Shown here: positions 16,667 to 25,228 of the stretch, in pieces
Layout of the letters: every line of letters begins with the position of its first letter
How positions within the stretch are numbered: the stretch's first letter is position 1
From: Poriferisodalis sp965221195
GTDB taxonomy: Bacteria; Actinomycetota; Acidimicrobiia; Acidimicrobiales; Poriferisodalaceae
Direction of reading: 5' to 3'
DNA: 64,000 nucleotides
Assembly: GCA_965221195.1 (NCBI GenBank)
Contig: OZ244864.1
Location: 2,356,001-2,420,000 of the forward strand
The notes under the pieces: generated by a model
Seen by the model: the letters and a program-made list of their open reading frames with translations, nothing else
The model's database searches: none
Told to the model about the DNA's origin: nothing
Translations under genes and position numbers: made by a program

Positions 16667-19183
16667 ATGCACATCACAAATCTGCGTCCTGGCGAATCAC
16701 AAATCTGCGTCCTGACCGCAAAAAACACCATCGGCGCTGTTTGGCGTGCTGGGCTTTCGTTGTGCGCTGCGGTGACGCTGATGTTCCCGATCGTGCTGCC
16801 CGGCGGAGTTGCCGGCGCCGCTGACGCACCCAGCGACGCAGCAATCTGGGACGCTCCAATCTGGCTAGATATCTCAATCATCTCGCTGACAGAACGTGAC
16901 AAAGCCACCAAGGTGACCGTCACAGCTAACCGTCGCCAGGCTGCCTCTTCGCCTGCCAAGGTCGCCCTATCTCTTCAGACGGCTCCGCTGCTGACGCACG
17001 GCATCGCCCGAGGCGCAACGCGCGGCACCGACTACACCGCGAACCTCAACGAAGAGTCTTCCATCATAACCATCGCCGCCGGCGACACCAGCGGTCAGAC
17101 AAGTTTTACTGTGAACCCCACCTATGACAACGCTACCGAAGGCGACGAAGCCATCGTCATCGCAGGCACCTCAGCAACCGGCGCCGTCGCTCCGACCGAA
17201 CTCATCATCGAAGACGGCCCCTATCTGGCGTTCCCCAAACTTATCTACGGCCATCTCGCCTATCCGGCACAGCAGATTGAATTCACCGTCCCCAAGGCCA
17301 TCAATACGACCGTCACCGATGCCAAAGTCAGCTATTCGGTGCCCGAACTTGATCCACAGCGTGCCCGAACACCAGAGGATGCTCAGTCGTCCAACCCGTT
17401 CGGGCTGACGTTCAACCCAGCGACTCGAAAGCTCACAGGAACTGCGCCGGCCGCTAGCCGGGTGCCCAAAGGCGGTCTGATAGCTCGCTACACGCTCTTA
17501 GCGCGCGAGGAACGCTCCGGCCGCACCGCAACGGCCACATTCAGCGTGGCAGCGGTGCGTGATGTGTGCAGCGCTACGCAAAAGTCTTGGTTTGACGCAA
17601 CAGACAAGCCGCTCGCAAGTCTCAACGATGACTGCAACATACTGCTCGCCGCCAGAGACACGCTGAAAGGCACTAAAGGCTCTTTGAACTGGTCAACCGA
17701 TGTCGTCATTGACAACTGGGACGGCCTTGATGAGTTCCACACCAGTGTAAAGCTGATACGTCGCATCGAGATTGACGCTCGCGGCCTCAATGGCACGATT
17801 CCCCCTGTGCTCGGCCATCTGCGAGCCCCAGCCTCGCTCACCTTGGCGCTAGGTGACATCGTTGAAGAATCAAAGATCGCTGTTCGCAATCAACTCACCG
17901 GCCCAATCCCGCCCGAACTGGGCCTGCCACCAAATATGGTCACCTTGGCACTGTCACGCAATCCACTCACGGGCCCAATTCCGCGGGAGCTGACCAGTAG
18001 CGGCAGACTGGCGGCGCTTTTCCTGCAGGAAACCAACGTTGAAGGCCACATCCCACCCGAATTCGGCAACCTGGACATGGTTACCTTGAACGTCACTGGC
18101 AGTCGTGGCGTACGCGGCCACATCCCGTGGCAGCTCGGCAAGAACAGCAGCGAGGGCGACCATCCGGGAGCGCAGGTTTTCAATCTGTTCCAGAACAGGC
18201 TGAGCGGTCAGATTCCTTGGCAATTGGGTCGTTTCGGCAATATCCAGAATTTCGCCTTGTACGACAACCAGCTCACCGGCGCAATCCCGCCGCATCTCGG
18301 CAAGTTGGGCAACGAAGAAGCCGGAGTGTCGCGCCGAAAAGTACAGATTGGTATCAACAACAACTTGCTCAGCGGCGCAATTCCGCCCGAACTCGGCAAC
18401 ATTGCGAACTTATGGGTTCTTTCGCTTTCGCAGAACCGCCTTACCGGCGCAATTCCGCCCGAACTCGGGGGCCGAAAGAAGCTGGGCTACCTCTATCTGC
18501 GCGACAACAGCTTGTCGGGGTCGCTACCGACCACACTGGGGTCGCTCAGCGATTTGCGAGAGTTGCACGCATACAACAACCTGCTGAGCGGCCGCATCCC
18601 GACTGAGTTCGGTTCGTTGAGATCGCTTGAGCAACTCCAGATGGATTGCAACGATCTCAGTGGTCGCGTGCCAGCATCGATCGGCCGAATCTCAACGCTG
18701 AAATCCTTAGCCCTTCATGGCAATCGGAACCTCGACACTGCGTCGGTCAAGCTTTCGGTGCCACAAGACACTGCCTGCAGGCCGACATATGCGGGGCTTG
18801 TTGAGAACTACATCGTTGAGGTAGTGGTGTGGCGCTCGCAGTTCACCAACATCTACTACCTCAGCGCTCGCAACCAGAACGGCACCTGGACCACTAGCAG
18901 TACGGGCTCTAGAGTGCCTGCTCTGGACGATACGGACGATACGTCTGCATCACGCCACGGCAACCCTGTGACTATCGGGGTCGAACTCGGCGACGGTAAA
19001 GAAATGCCGATTCAGATGCGGCTGTCACGCATGGCAGACAGCTTCAACAGTTACCTATTGAGCACTAGAACCGAGGGACGGGCATGGACCGCCCACGACG
19101 CGCAGATCAAACTGACCGATGTCGATTCAAGCTCACGCTTCCGCCGCAGCGAACCGACGGTCATTGAGATCAACCTCCGCTAG
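16667..19183 (+). CDS. Secreted leucine-rich-repeat protein with Calx-beta-like domain
   Basis: An 838-residue exported protein. A hydrophobic signal region lies at about 25-50, ending AGAAD. Residues about 60-155 resemble a Calx-beta/Ig-like sandwich (GTDYTANLNE, TEGDEAIVIAG). Residues about 165-285 resemble a cadherin-like or putative-Ig domain (GLTFNPATRKLTG). LRRs of the plant type (LTGAIPPELG) run from about 370 to 690, then a beta-rich C-terminal part of about 130 residues. ATG 16667 is preceded by GGAAGG. LRR proteins of this kind bind proteins or glycans; a surface or secreted adhesion role is inferred. It is convergent with the neighbouring surface-protein cluster and not in its operon. 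Confidence 0.8.
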   Translation: MHITNLRPGESQICVLTAKNTIGAVWRAGLSLCAAVTLMFPIVLPGGVAGAADAPSDAAIWDAPIWLDISIISLTERDKATKVTVTANRRQAASSPAKVALSLQTAPLLTHGIARGATRGTDYTANLNEESSIITIAAGDTSGQTSFTVNPTYDNATEGDEAIVIAGTSATGAVAPTELIIEDGPYLAFPKLIYGHLAYPAQQIEFTVPKAINTTVTDAKVSYSVPELDPQRARTPEDAQSSNPFGLTFNPATRKLTGTAPAASRVPKGGLIARYTLLAREERSGRTATATFSVAAVRDVCSATQKSWFDATDKPLASLNDDCNILLAARDTLKGTKGSLNWSTDVVIDNWDGLDEFHTSVKLIRRIEIDARGLNGTIPPVLGHLRAPASLTLALGDIVEESKIAVRNQLTGPIPPELGLPPNMVTLALSRNPLTGPIPRELTSSGRLAALFLQETNVEGHIPPEFGNLDMVTLNVTGSRGVRGHIPWQLGKNSSEGDHPGAQVFNLFQNRLSGQIPWQLGRFGNIQNFALYDNQLTGAIPPHLGKLGNEEAGVSRRKVQIGINNNLLSGAIPPELGNIANLWVLSLSQNRLTGAIPPELGGRKKLGYLYLRDNSLSGSLPTTLGSLSDLRELHAYNNLLSGRIPTEFGSLRSLEQLQMDCNDLSGRVPASIGRISTLKSLALHGNRNLDTASVKLSVPQDTACRPTYAGLVENYIVEVVVWRSQFTNIYYLSARNQNGTWTTSSTGSRVPALDDTDDTSASRHGNPVTIGVELGDGKEMPIQMRLSRMADSFNSYLLSTRTEGRAWTAHDAQIKLTDVDSSSRFRRSEPTVIEINLR

Positions 19184-19281
19184 CGGGCTAGCACCGGCGG
19201 TACGCACCATCACAGCAACGCCGCCCCGCACCACAGCCCAGTTCCGAGTCGCCACGAAGCCTGGCTAATCAGCGGCTACGC

Positions 19282-20022
19282 CTAGCTGGTTCGGTGTCTG
19301 CCCCGAAACCAGAGCCAGAGCGTTAAGGCCAACAAGATGGCTCCTGTTGACCCGATTGCTGCCGCTGCGCGTCCAGAACTCTCGAGCCAACCGTCGTAGC
19401 GCGCCAACACTGCGCCGACGCCAGCCACGGCTGTGGTGGCCACCAGCCCCGCAGCGATTACGCCGGCCAGCACGAAGCTCTCGTTGCGCGCTAAGTGGCG
19501 CTGGTCGTGCGGCTCGACTTGCCGCACGCGCATGTGCCGTGTCAACCGTCTCAACCCAATGACGCGGTGCAGGATCATTGAGACACCCAAACACGTAACG
19601 AACACGGCCAGATCACGCATGACAGACCGAGCGGGCGTCACCGACTCAGAGACTTCGAGAAGTTCGTGCCAAACGATGCGGTTGTGAGTCCACGCAACCA
19701 CAGCGTGGGGCAGCATCAGCGCAGGTACCGCCAGCCAGAAGGCAATGCGGGGGCCTCGGTCGCCACCTAGCATTTCAAGCGTCCAGTACACCGCCAGCGT
19801 TGCGCCAAGCGCCGCTGCAAAGTGCCACGGCTGCACCTGCACCTGATCGGTTACGAAGTCAATACCACTGAGCACCCACAGGGCCGCCAACCCCAAGGTG
19901 GCCAGTGCCAGCGACTCCGCAAAGACGAATCGCACACCCCGGGCGCGCCAAAACCGTCCAGCGACCGCGGGCCCAACCACCGGCGGCCCAACTACTAACT
20001 GCTCAGAAACCGGCTTTGACAT
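19282..20022 (-). CDS. Small polytopic membrane protein, last gene of the surface cluster
   Basis: A 246-residue membrane protein with about six hydrophobic segments (around 35-55, 68-85, 95-112, 135-158, 183-206, 220-240) and a basic loop (RRLTRHMRVR). I recognise no family. Its N-terminal tail has the duplication VGPPVVGP. The start overlaps the DUF58 stop by 20 bases, so it is the terminal gene of the seven-gene cluster. In MoxR/DUF58 loci the following gene is often a small membrane or von Willebrand factor A protein; this one has no such domain. Confidence 0.65.
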   Translation of the reverse strand: MSKPVSEQLVVGPPVVGPAVAGRFWRARGVRFVFAESLALATLGLAALWVLSGIDFVTDQVQVQPWHFAAALGATLAVYWTLEMLGGDRGPRIAFWLAVPALMLPHAVVAWTHNRIVWHELLEVSESVTPARSVMRDLAVFVTCLGVSMILHRVIGLRRLTRHMRVRQVEPHDQRHLARNESFVLAGVIAAGLVATTAVAGVGAVLARYDGWLESSGRAAAAIGSTGAILLALTLWLWFRGRHRTS

Positions 20023-21334
20023 GCTGCATCAAAACCGACGCAAATTCTTCGCGTGCGGGTTCCCATTCCATGACGCTCGCACCTGTGTTGCGCACTTCCG
20101 AAGCGATCACCTGCGTTTCCCATCCCGTCCAGTGCAGCCCAGGCGAGGCCTCCTCGGGCACGTACGGGGCGATATTCACCACTCGCACGCGAGCTCGCCT
20201 GTTTGCAGCGGCGCCGAGCGTCACTAGGCGTTCAATGGCCGTCACGAAGCGCTCAAACCCCTCACGCTCCTCGCCGGGCCTGTCGTAATGCACATCAAGA
20301 CGCGTAATCACAAACACGTCTGGATGCATGCGCAGCAGAAAGCTTTTGCAGCGTTCTGCTGCCTGCAACAAGTCGTGGTGAGGCGAACCCGCTCGCAGGC
20401 CTACGAGCATCTGCACCAGCCGCCGGAACTGGCTTCTCCCCGACTCTGGTGCCAGCAGCCCGCCCTGGCCGTCAGAGGTGTTGTAGGCGTAGGCACCTAG
20501 CGTTGAGCCGCGTCCGAGGTAATACTGCGCAAGAGCGCCTGAGGCCTCCACGGTGTTCTCTAGCGGGCTCGCCAGCGGCAGGCCGACATCCATATAGTCA
20601 GCGGTGTCGAGGAAAATCCACACGTTTCTTTTCGCCTCTGGGTACATGTCATTGACGAATGGGCGATCATCGGCCAAGACCCCCCGTGCGCTGGCTTTCC
20701 AGTTGATGCGGTTGAAGGGATCACCTTGCTGGTAGGGACGCAATTCGCGGAACTCATCAGATGTCTCGCCCACTTTGGCGACATCTTCGCTGAAACGGCC
20801 TTGCTTCGTCGGCATGCGAAGCGTGCTCAGGCGGGCGACGCTGCGAATTCTGGGCACCGCGGACACCACGATCTTCGCGTCGGAACACCCCGACGCGGTC
20901 CAGTCGACTCCCAACGGAGCGCGCGCCTCCCAGGCGGTTTCGTCAAGTGTGAACGAGCCACGGCGTGCGAATCGCACCTGATAGGTGAGATCAGCAGCAA
21001 GGCTGCCCCTCCATTTCCACACGACGCGCAGGTTGCTTCCACTCACCAGTTCTGCCTCGGCGGGCAGATCGTCGTAAACGAAGACGGTGCCGATGCCGCG
21101 ACGTACCGTCAGGTGTCGCTCAACGGTCAGCGTGTCGCCAATCCAGCAGGTGGCCGTGGCAACAGACCTCGTCACCACTACATCGGTCGGCGGTGTCAAG
21201 GTGGTTGACAGCAGCGCCGTGAACAGCACGAAGACCGCGCCGGTGAGCATCACCGGATTACCCAGCACCAGACCCGCCACCAGCAAGGTCATGGACGCGG
21301 CGATCCAACTTAGCTGCGAAGGCTTGAGCCTCAT
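20003..21334 (-). CDS. DUF58 domain protein
   Basis: A 443-residue protein with two N-terminal membrane segments (about 8-42), a beta-rich middle part, then the DUF58 core: RELRPYQQGDPFNRINWKAS (about 195-215) matches the family signature. The region after it (RNVWIFLDTADYMDVG) has the start of a von Willebrand factor A-like fold. DUF58 proteins are found beside MoxR ATPases and TgpA-like transglutaminases and are thought to act as partners in assembling surface or periplasmic complexes. ATG 21334 lies in the last of four 14-bp tandem units joining it to moxR. Confidence 0.9.
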   Translation of the reverse strand: MRLKPSQLSWIAASMTLLVAGLVLGNPVMLTGAVFVLFTALLSTTLTPPTDVVVTRSVATATCWIGDTLTVERHLTVRRGIGTVFVYDDLPAEAELVSGSNLRVVWKWRGSLAADLTYQVRFARRGSFTLDETAWEARAPLGVDWTASGCSDAKIVVSAVPRIRSVARLSTLRMPTKQGRFSEDVAKVGETSDEFRELRPYQQGDPFNRINWKASARGVLADDRPFVNDMYPEAKRNVWIFLDTADYMDVGLPLASPLENTVEASGALAQYYLGRGSTLGAYAYNTSDGQGGLLAPESGRSQFRRLVQMLVGLRAGSPHHDLLQAAERCKSFLLRMHPDVFVITRLDVHYDRPGEEREGFERFVTAIERLVTLGAAANRRARVRVVNIAPYVPEEASPGLHWTGWETQVIASEVRNTGASVMEWEPAREEFASVLMQHVKAGF

Positions 21335-21382
21335 TGAAATGGTCTCATCGAACTGGTCTCATTGAGCGGGCCTCATGCGGCG
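21327..21382 (-). repeat. Four tandem 14-bp units joining the moxR stop to the DUF58 start
   Basis: Minus-strand units, in order of transcription, are CGCCGCATGAGGCC, CGCTCAATGAGACC, AGTTCGATGAGACC and ATTTCAATGAGGCT. Each contains ATGAG. The first ATGA holds the moxR stop TGA (21373-21375) and the last holds the DUF58 start ATG (21332-21334). It reads as one ATGA overlap multiplied in tandem. Confidence 0.9.
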
Positions 21383-22383
21383 GTGGGCTCGCCGACTTCT
21401 GCGGGGGCGGGGTCTTCGCCGGTAGGGGCGGGTACCTGCGACAAGAGATCGTCCACCACAGATTCACTGGGAATGCCTTCAAGCATGTCTTCGATGTTGA
21501 GAATGAGGCGATGAGCCAAAACGTCGGGGGCCAACATCTTGACATCGTCAGGCAGCACGAAATCTCGGCCATTAATCAAGGCCATCGCTCGCGCTGCACG
21601 CAACAACGCCAGGCCTCCCCTCGGGCTGACGCCCACAGCCACTCGCGGATGCTCACGCGACAGCCTCACGAGTTGCGTGATGTAGTCCTGCACCACATGG
21701 TCGGTGAAGACGCTGGTCTCCACGAGCTGTTGCAGGTCTCTAAAACGCGCTACGTCAATCGCTGGTTCCAAATCGGGGGAAGGATCGTCTTTTTGGTTCG
21801 CTATGCGCCTCGACAAGATCTCGTTTTCCTCGGTCGCGCTCGTCGGATATCCGGCGGAGAGCTTCAACAAGAAGCGGTCGAGCTGAGCCTCTGGTAGCGG
21901 ATAGGTGCCTTCTTGCTCGATGGGGTTCTGGGTTGCGATCACCATAAAGGGCGCCTCGATCTCAAGACCCTGACCGTCGAGGGTGACGTGACGCTCTTCC
22001 ATCGCCTCAAGCAGAGCAGACTGCGTTTTGGCGGGGGCGCGATTGATCTCATCGGCTAGCAGCACATTGGTGAACACGGGGCCGCGCATCAACTGAAACG
22101 TGGCGTCTTTTTGGTTCCAGATGTTCATACCCAAGATGTCCGAGGGGAGCAGGTCGGGCGTGAACTGAATGCGCGTCCGCTTGCCGCCGATGGCGCGTGC
22201 AAACGACTTGGCAAGCAGTGTCTTGCCCAAGCCAGGGTAATCTTCAAAGAGCACGTGCCCGTTGGCGAGCGCAGCGGTGAGTAGTTTTTGCAGCATCGGT
22301 CGGTTGCCGACGAAGACCTCCCCGACGCGGTCAATGATCGCTTCACAGCTACTGCGGGCATCTTCGAGTGCGTTTTCATTCAC
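21373..22383 (-). CDS. moxR: MoxR-family AAA ATPase
   Basis: A 336-residue AAA+ ATPase of the MoxR group. Walker A is DYPGLGKT, Walker B is VLLADEINRA, and sensor and signature segments are MVIATQNPIEQEGTYPLPEAQ (split here by reading) and LDRFLLKL. MoxR proteins are chaperones that help mature or load cofactors into multi-protein complexes, often with a von Willebrand factor A partner. GTG 22383 is preceded by AGGAGG with 9 bases spacing, a strong site that decides the start over a longer frame to 22419. It lies between the polytopic protein and DUF58 in a same-strand cluster. Confidence 0.93.
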   Translation of the reverse strand: MNENALEDARSSCEAIIDRVGEVFVGNRPMLQKLLTAALANGHVLFEDYPGLGKTLLAKSFARAIGGKRTRIQFTPDLLPSDILGMNIWNQKDATFQLMRGPVFTNVLLADEINRAPAKTQSALLEAMEERHVTLDGQGLEIEAPFMVIATQNPIEQEGTYPLPEAQLDRFLLKLSAGYPTSATEENEILSRRIANQKDDPSPDLEPAIDVARFRDLQQLVETSVFTDHVVQDYITQLVRLSREHPRVAVGVSPRGGLALLRAARAMALINGRDFVLPDDVKMLAPDVLAHRLILNIEDMLEGIPSESVVDDLLSQVPAPTGEDPAPAEVGEPTAA

Positions 22384-22465
22384 TAGAACAGACCTCCTGA
22401 GGGTCGTTGAGCACAACAACGAGATATTTCAGCGGTTGGTGAGAGATTCGTAGCTGAGTGGACCG

Positions 22466-25228
22466 TCACGCGGCACCTCCCGCGAAGCTGCCAGTCGGCA
22501 ATCGCCGCGGCGTCGGGTCGCTGCGCTTGGTGCCATCGGCAAACAGGGCCCCAACCGCCTCCTCGACGAACGCACGCCGCTCTGGGCGCGTGCGTGGCAA
22601 GCGTGCCGACCGACCCCAAGATGAGGTTAACCGCTCCAAGAACGGCACCGAAGTGTCGACGAGCACGAACCATCGCTCTGCGGCCTCACTCCGATCAGTT
22701 CCCCGCTGCCAGTCAGCGACGATCAGCGCTACTACCAGAGCGTCGGGCTCCGCTGAGGTTTCGATCCACGGCGCGCTCAGGCTTCGAATGTCGTCAGTGT
22801 TGACAAACGCCAGCGGCGGCGCTGGATCGGCCAGCGCTCGGCCCACCGCATCTATCGCACGCTCCAGCGCCATCATGCGAACAGACTCCCTACGTTTGCG
22901 TCGCACGAGCGCCCAAGCGAGCGGCGTGGCGCTCTCACGGCGAAGCGAACCCACGACATCGGTCATGGTGTCGAGCGAGGCACCGCTGCGGTACAGCAGC
23001 GCCAGCAGATACACACCCAGCGGCCGCCAATCGCCCACTTCGAGCAGGCGCCGTCGCATGCCATCAGGCACAGCGGCGCGTGGGTCGGTCCTGCGCTCAA
23101 GCGACGGCTGGTGGTGATGCCAGTCGCCCCAGCTTGATGCCGCTGCGGAGGGCGCGTCGGCCACTACGCGCAATCTGTTGACCATGTTCATCAGCACGGC
23201 GATGAGCACGGCCAGCAGTGCGATGTATTCATATAGCCCAGCCAGTTCCACCAACCCGTACACGACAGGCCGCATCAACAACACATAGAAGGCTGTCGCG
23301 GCACCCAGCGTGAACGCCCGTGCCCGGGACGCTGCGAGCCAGCCGAAAATTTCAGCCAGTGTGGTGTTTGATGAAGCCACGACACTGGCGATGAGACGGC
23401 TCAGCGCGAGCGACCACATGCCAACGGCGATGACAGCGCCCGCCACGAGGAAGCCATGACCGAACACCGACAAGTCGGACGCGACGAGCCAGACCAGTGC
23501 ACCCACAGCTGTCTGAACCAGAGCCCCTAGCAGCGCACGCCACCGCTCCGCAATCTTGGCGATCCACGCGAACCGAGCGGCGGTTCGCATCGGCGCGAGC
23601 AAGACGGTCGTTATCAAGGTCAACCATGCGAGCCGATATCGCGCCTCATACAGGCCTGCAGCCAGAGGCAAGAAGCCCTCCCAGGCATCTCGGGTTGCTG
23701 GTTCGTCAAGTAGCGCCACGCTGGCAGCCGGAAGCTGGTTGATCGTCGCACCCACCAGCCAAGCCAGCGCTGCAGAAGTTGCCAGCACGCTCAGCACTCC
23801 AAGCGTGTTTACGGCCTGCCGCTTGACCCATCGCTGGGAACCTGCTGCTGCATCAACAACACGGCCATCAACAACACGGCCATCAACAACATGGCCATCA
23901 ACAACATGGCCATCGGTCACGGGATCGTCCGTCGCTGAGGCTTGTCGGGTTGCAGCGAGTTGGAGTGTGGTGTGTTTGGTCGCTGCGGTTCGTTGGGTTG
24001 CGGCCTCTTCGTTTGCTGTGATCTGGACTGCTGTTTTGCGCAACGTTGCCGCTGCGTAAAACAGCATCGTCGCGCCGATGAGCGCAACGAGCATGCTTGA
24101 GAAGCTGACCCCGAACGCTGTGGTGAGCACTCCACGGTCTGAGAGCGCAACATATGCAAGCGCCAACAAAGCGAGATGCCGTGCGGGCGAGCCGATGATG
24201 CGAGCGGCTGCGGGCCAAAAAGCTCGTAAGTACCCGATCAGGACGAAAGGCGCCAAAGCAACGAAGATGCCCAAGACATCAAGGGAGTGCAAAACCTCCA
24301 AATACGACGGGTCAACCGCGCCCGGCCCGTCAATGCTCAAACTGTCTGATGTGCGCTGCGCTGCGCGAGCCAAAGCAACGACGGCCAGCCACGCCACGGC
24401 CGGCCACGCAGCCTCAGCGACAACGGGCGCAAAAGCGCGGCTGCGCCATAGCTGCAACCGCCGCAGGCCACCTTCGACGGCTGATGCACTGCGCGGTCGA
24501 ATCGCCTCGGCGCGGCGCAGAGCGGAGGCGGTATACGACGCAAGCGCAGCGATAATGAAGCCCACGAGCGGCCACGTACCGTTGAGACCGAACGCAGCCT
24601 CCAGCGCGCCATTGGTGCCCAACAGCGCGTAGGCAGCGCCGAAAACCGCCAAATGCGCCCACGGCAACCCGACGATCGCGCCAACATCACGACGTAGCGT
24701 CGCAACGGCTCGCGCGGCGATCAACGGCACCATGATGAGCGCCCCCCAAAGGGCCAACCCGTCAAAGGCACCAAGGTAATTGGCCACCCAAGCAACGTCG
24801 GGCATCCACGAGTAGTCGGAGATCGCGATCAGAATCGCGTCGGTCACCGTCAGCAGCCCGAGACCCAGCGCCGTAAGGCCCGAGTCGGTCAGCGCTCGGT
24901 GAATGCCAGGCAGCGCATCGATGAGGTGCAGCGCCCGCTGTGCTGTGGAATCGCTTCGCCACAAAGACACCCGCGCAGCAAACTCCGTGCCGCGCAGCGC
25001 AAGGGTCAACCGGCCGAGCGTCGCCAGCGCGCCGCCCAGAGTGACGGGCACGACCAGCACGCTCGCATCAAAGCCCAACAGCCCCGACAGTGCGCCGTCG
25101 GAACTCCGCAGCAGCACCAACGCCGCCAAGGTGCCGAATGCCAACAGCACAATCTGCAGCGCAGCGCGGTGCTTGGTGGCTTTGCCTGTCAATAGGCCTG
25201 TCAATAGGCCTGTCAATGGGCCGGTCAA
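22466..25228 (-). CDS. Large polytopic membrane protein of the MoxR/transglutaminase-like cluster
   Basis: About 920 residues with roughly 14 hydrophobic segments in two blocks (about 20-410 and 480-720), split by a hydrophilic loop with a 15-bp unit duplicated four times (HVVDGHVVDGRVVDG). The C-terminal 200 residues are soluble and helical, rich in Arg and Glu. I do not recognise a family. The start is uncertain: TTG 25228 overlaps the upstream stop (TTGA), but three more in-frame TTG codons follow at 12-bp steps. Position between the giant transglutaminase-like gene and moxR suggests a membrane partner of that protein. Confidence 0.7.
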   Translation of the reverse strand: MTGPLTGLLTGLLTGKATKHRAALQIVLLAFGTLAALVLLRSSDGALSGLLGFDASVLVVPVTLGGALATLGRLTLALRGTEFAARVSLWRSDSTAQRALHLIDALPGIHRALTDSGLTALGLGLLTVTDAILIAISDYSWMPDVAWVANYLGAFDGLALWGALIMVPLIAARAVATLRRDVGAIVGLPWAHLAVFGAAYALLGTNGALEAAFGLNGTWPLVGFIIAALASYTASALRRAEAIRPRSASAVEGGLRRLQLWRSRAFAPVVAEAAWPAVAWLAVVALARAAQRTSDSLSIDGPGAVDPSYLEVLHSLDVLGIFVALAPFVLIGYLRAFWPAAARIIGSPARHLALLALAYVALSDRGVLTTAFGVSFSSMLVALIGATMLFYAAATLRKTAVQITANEEAATQRTAATKHTTLQLAATRQASATDDPVTDGHVVDGHVVDGRVVDGRVVDAAAGSQRWVKRQAVNTLGVLSVLATSAALAWLVGATINQLPAASVALLDEPATRDAWEGFLPLAAGLYEARYRLAWLTLITTVLLAPMRTAARFAWIAKIAERWRALLGALVQTAVGALVWLVASDLSVFGHGFLVAGAVIAVGMWSLALSRLIASVVASSNTTLAEIFGWLAASRARAFTLGAATAFYVLLMRPVVYGLVELAGLYEYIALLAVLIAVLMNMVNRLRVVADAPSAAASSWGDWHHHQPSLERRTDPRAAVPDGMRRRLLEVGDWRPLGVYLLALLYRSGASLDTMTDVVGSLRRESATPLAWALVRRKRRESVRMMALERAIDAVGRALADPAPPLAFVNTDDIRSLSAPWIETSAEPDALVVALIVADWQRGTDRSEAAERWFVLVDTSVPFLERLTSSWGRSARLPRTRPERRAFVEEAVGALFADGTKRSDPTPRRLPTGSFAGGAA
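23844..23918 (-). repeat. 15-bp tandem repeat in the polytopic protein gene
   Basis: CATCAACAACACGGC and its variant with ATGGC instead of ACGGC are repeated about four times in frame, encoding VDGHVVDGRVVDG-like residues in a loop between membrane blocks. Confidence 0.85.
25190..25228 (-). repeat. 12-bp tandem repeat giving a ladder of TTG start codons
   Basis: Minus-strand units TTGACCGGCCCA, TTGACAGGCCTA and TTGACAGGCCTA are followed by another TTGACAGG. In-frame TTG codons fall at 25228, 25216, 25204 and 25192. The first overlaps the stop of the giant gene (TTGA). Confidence 0.88.
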
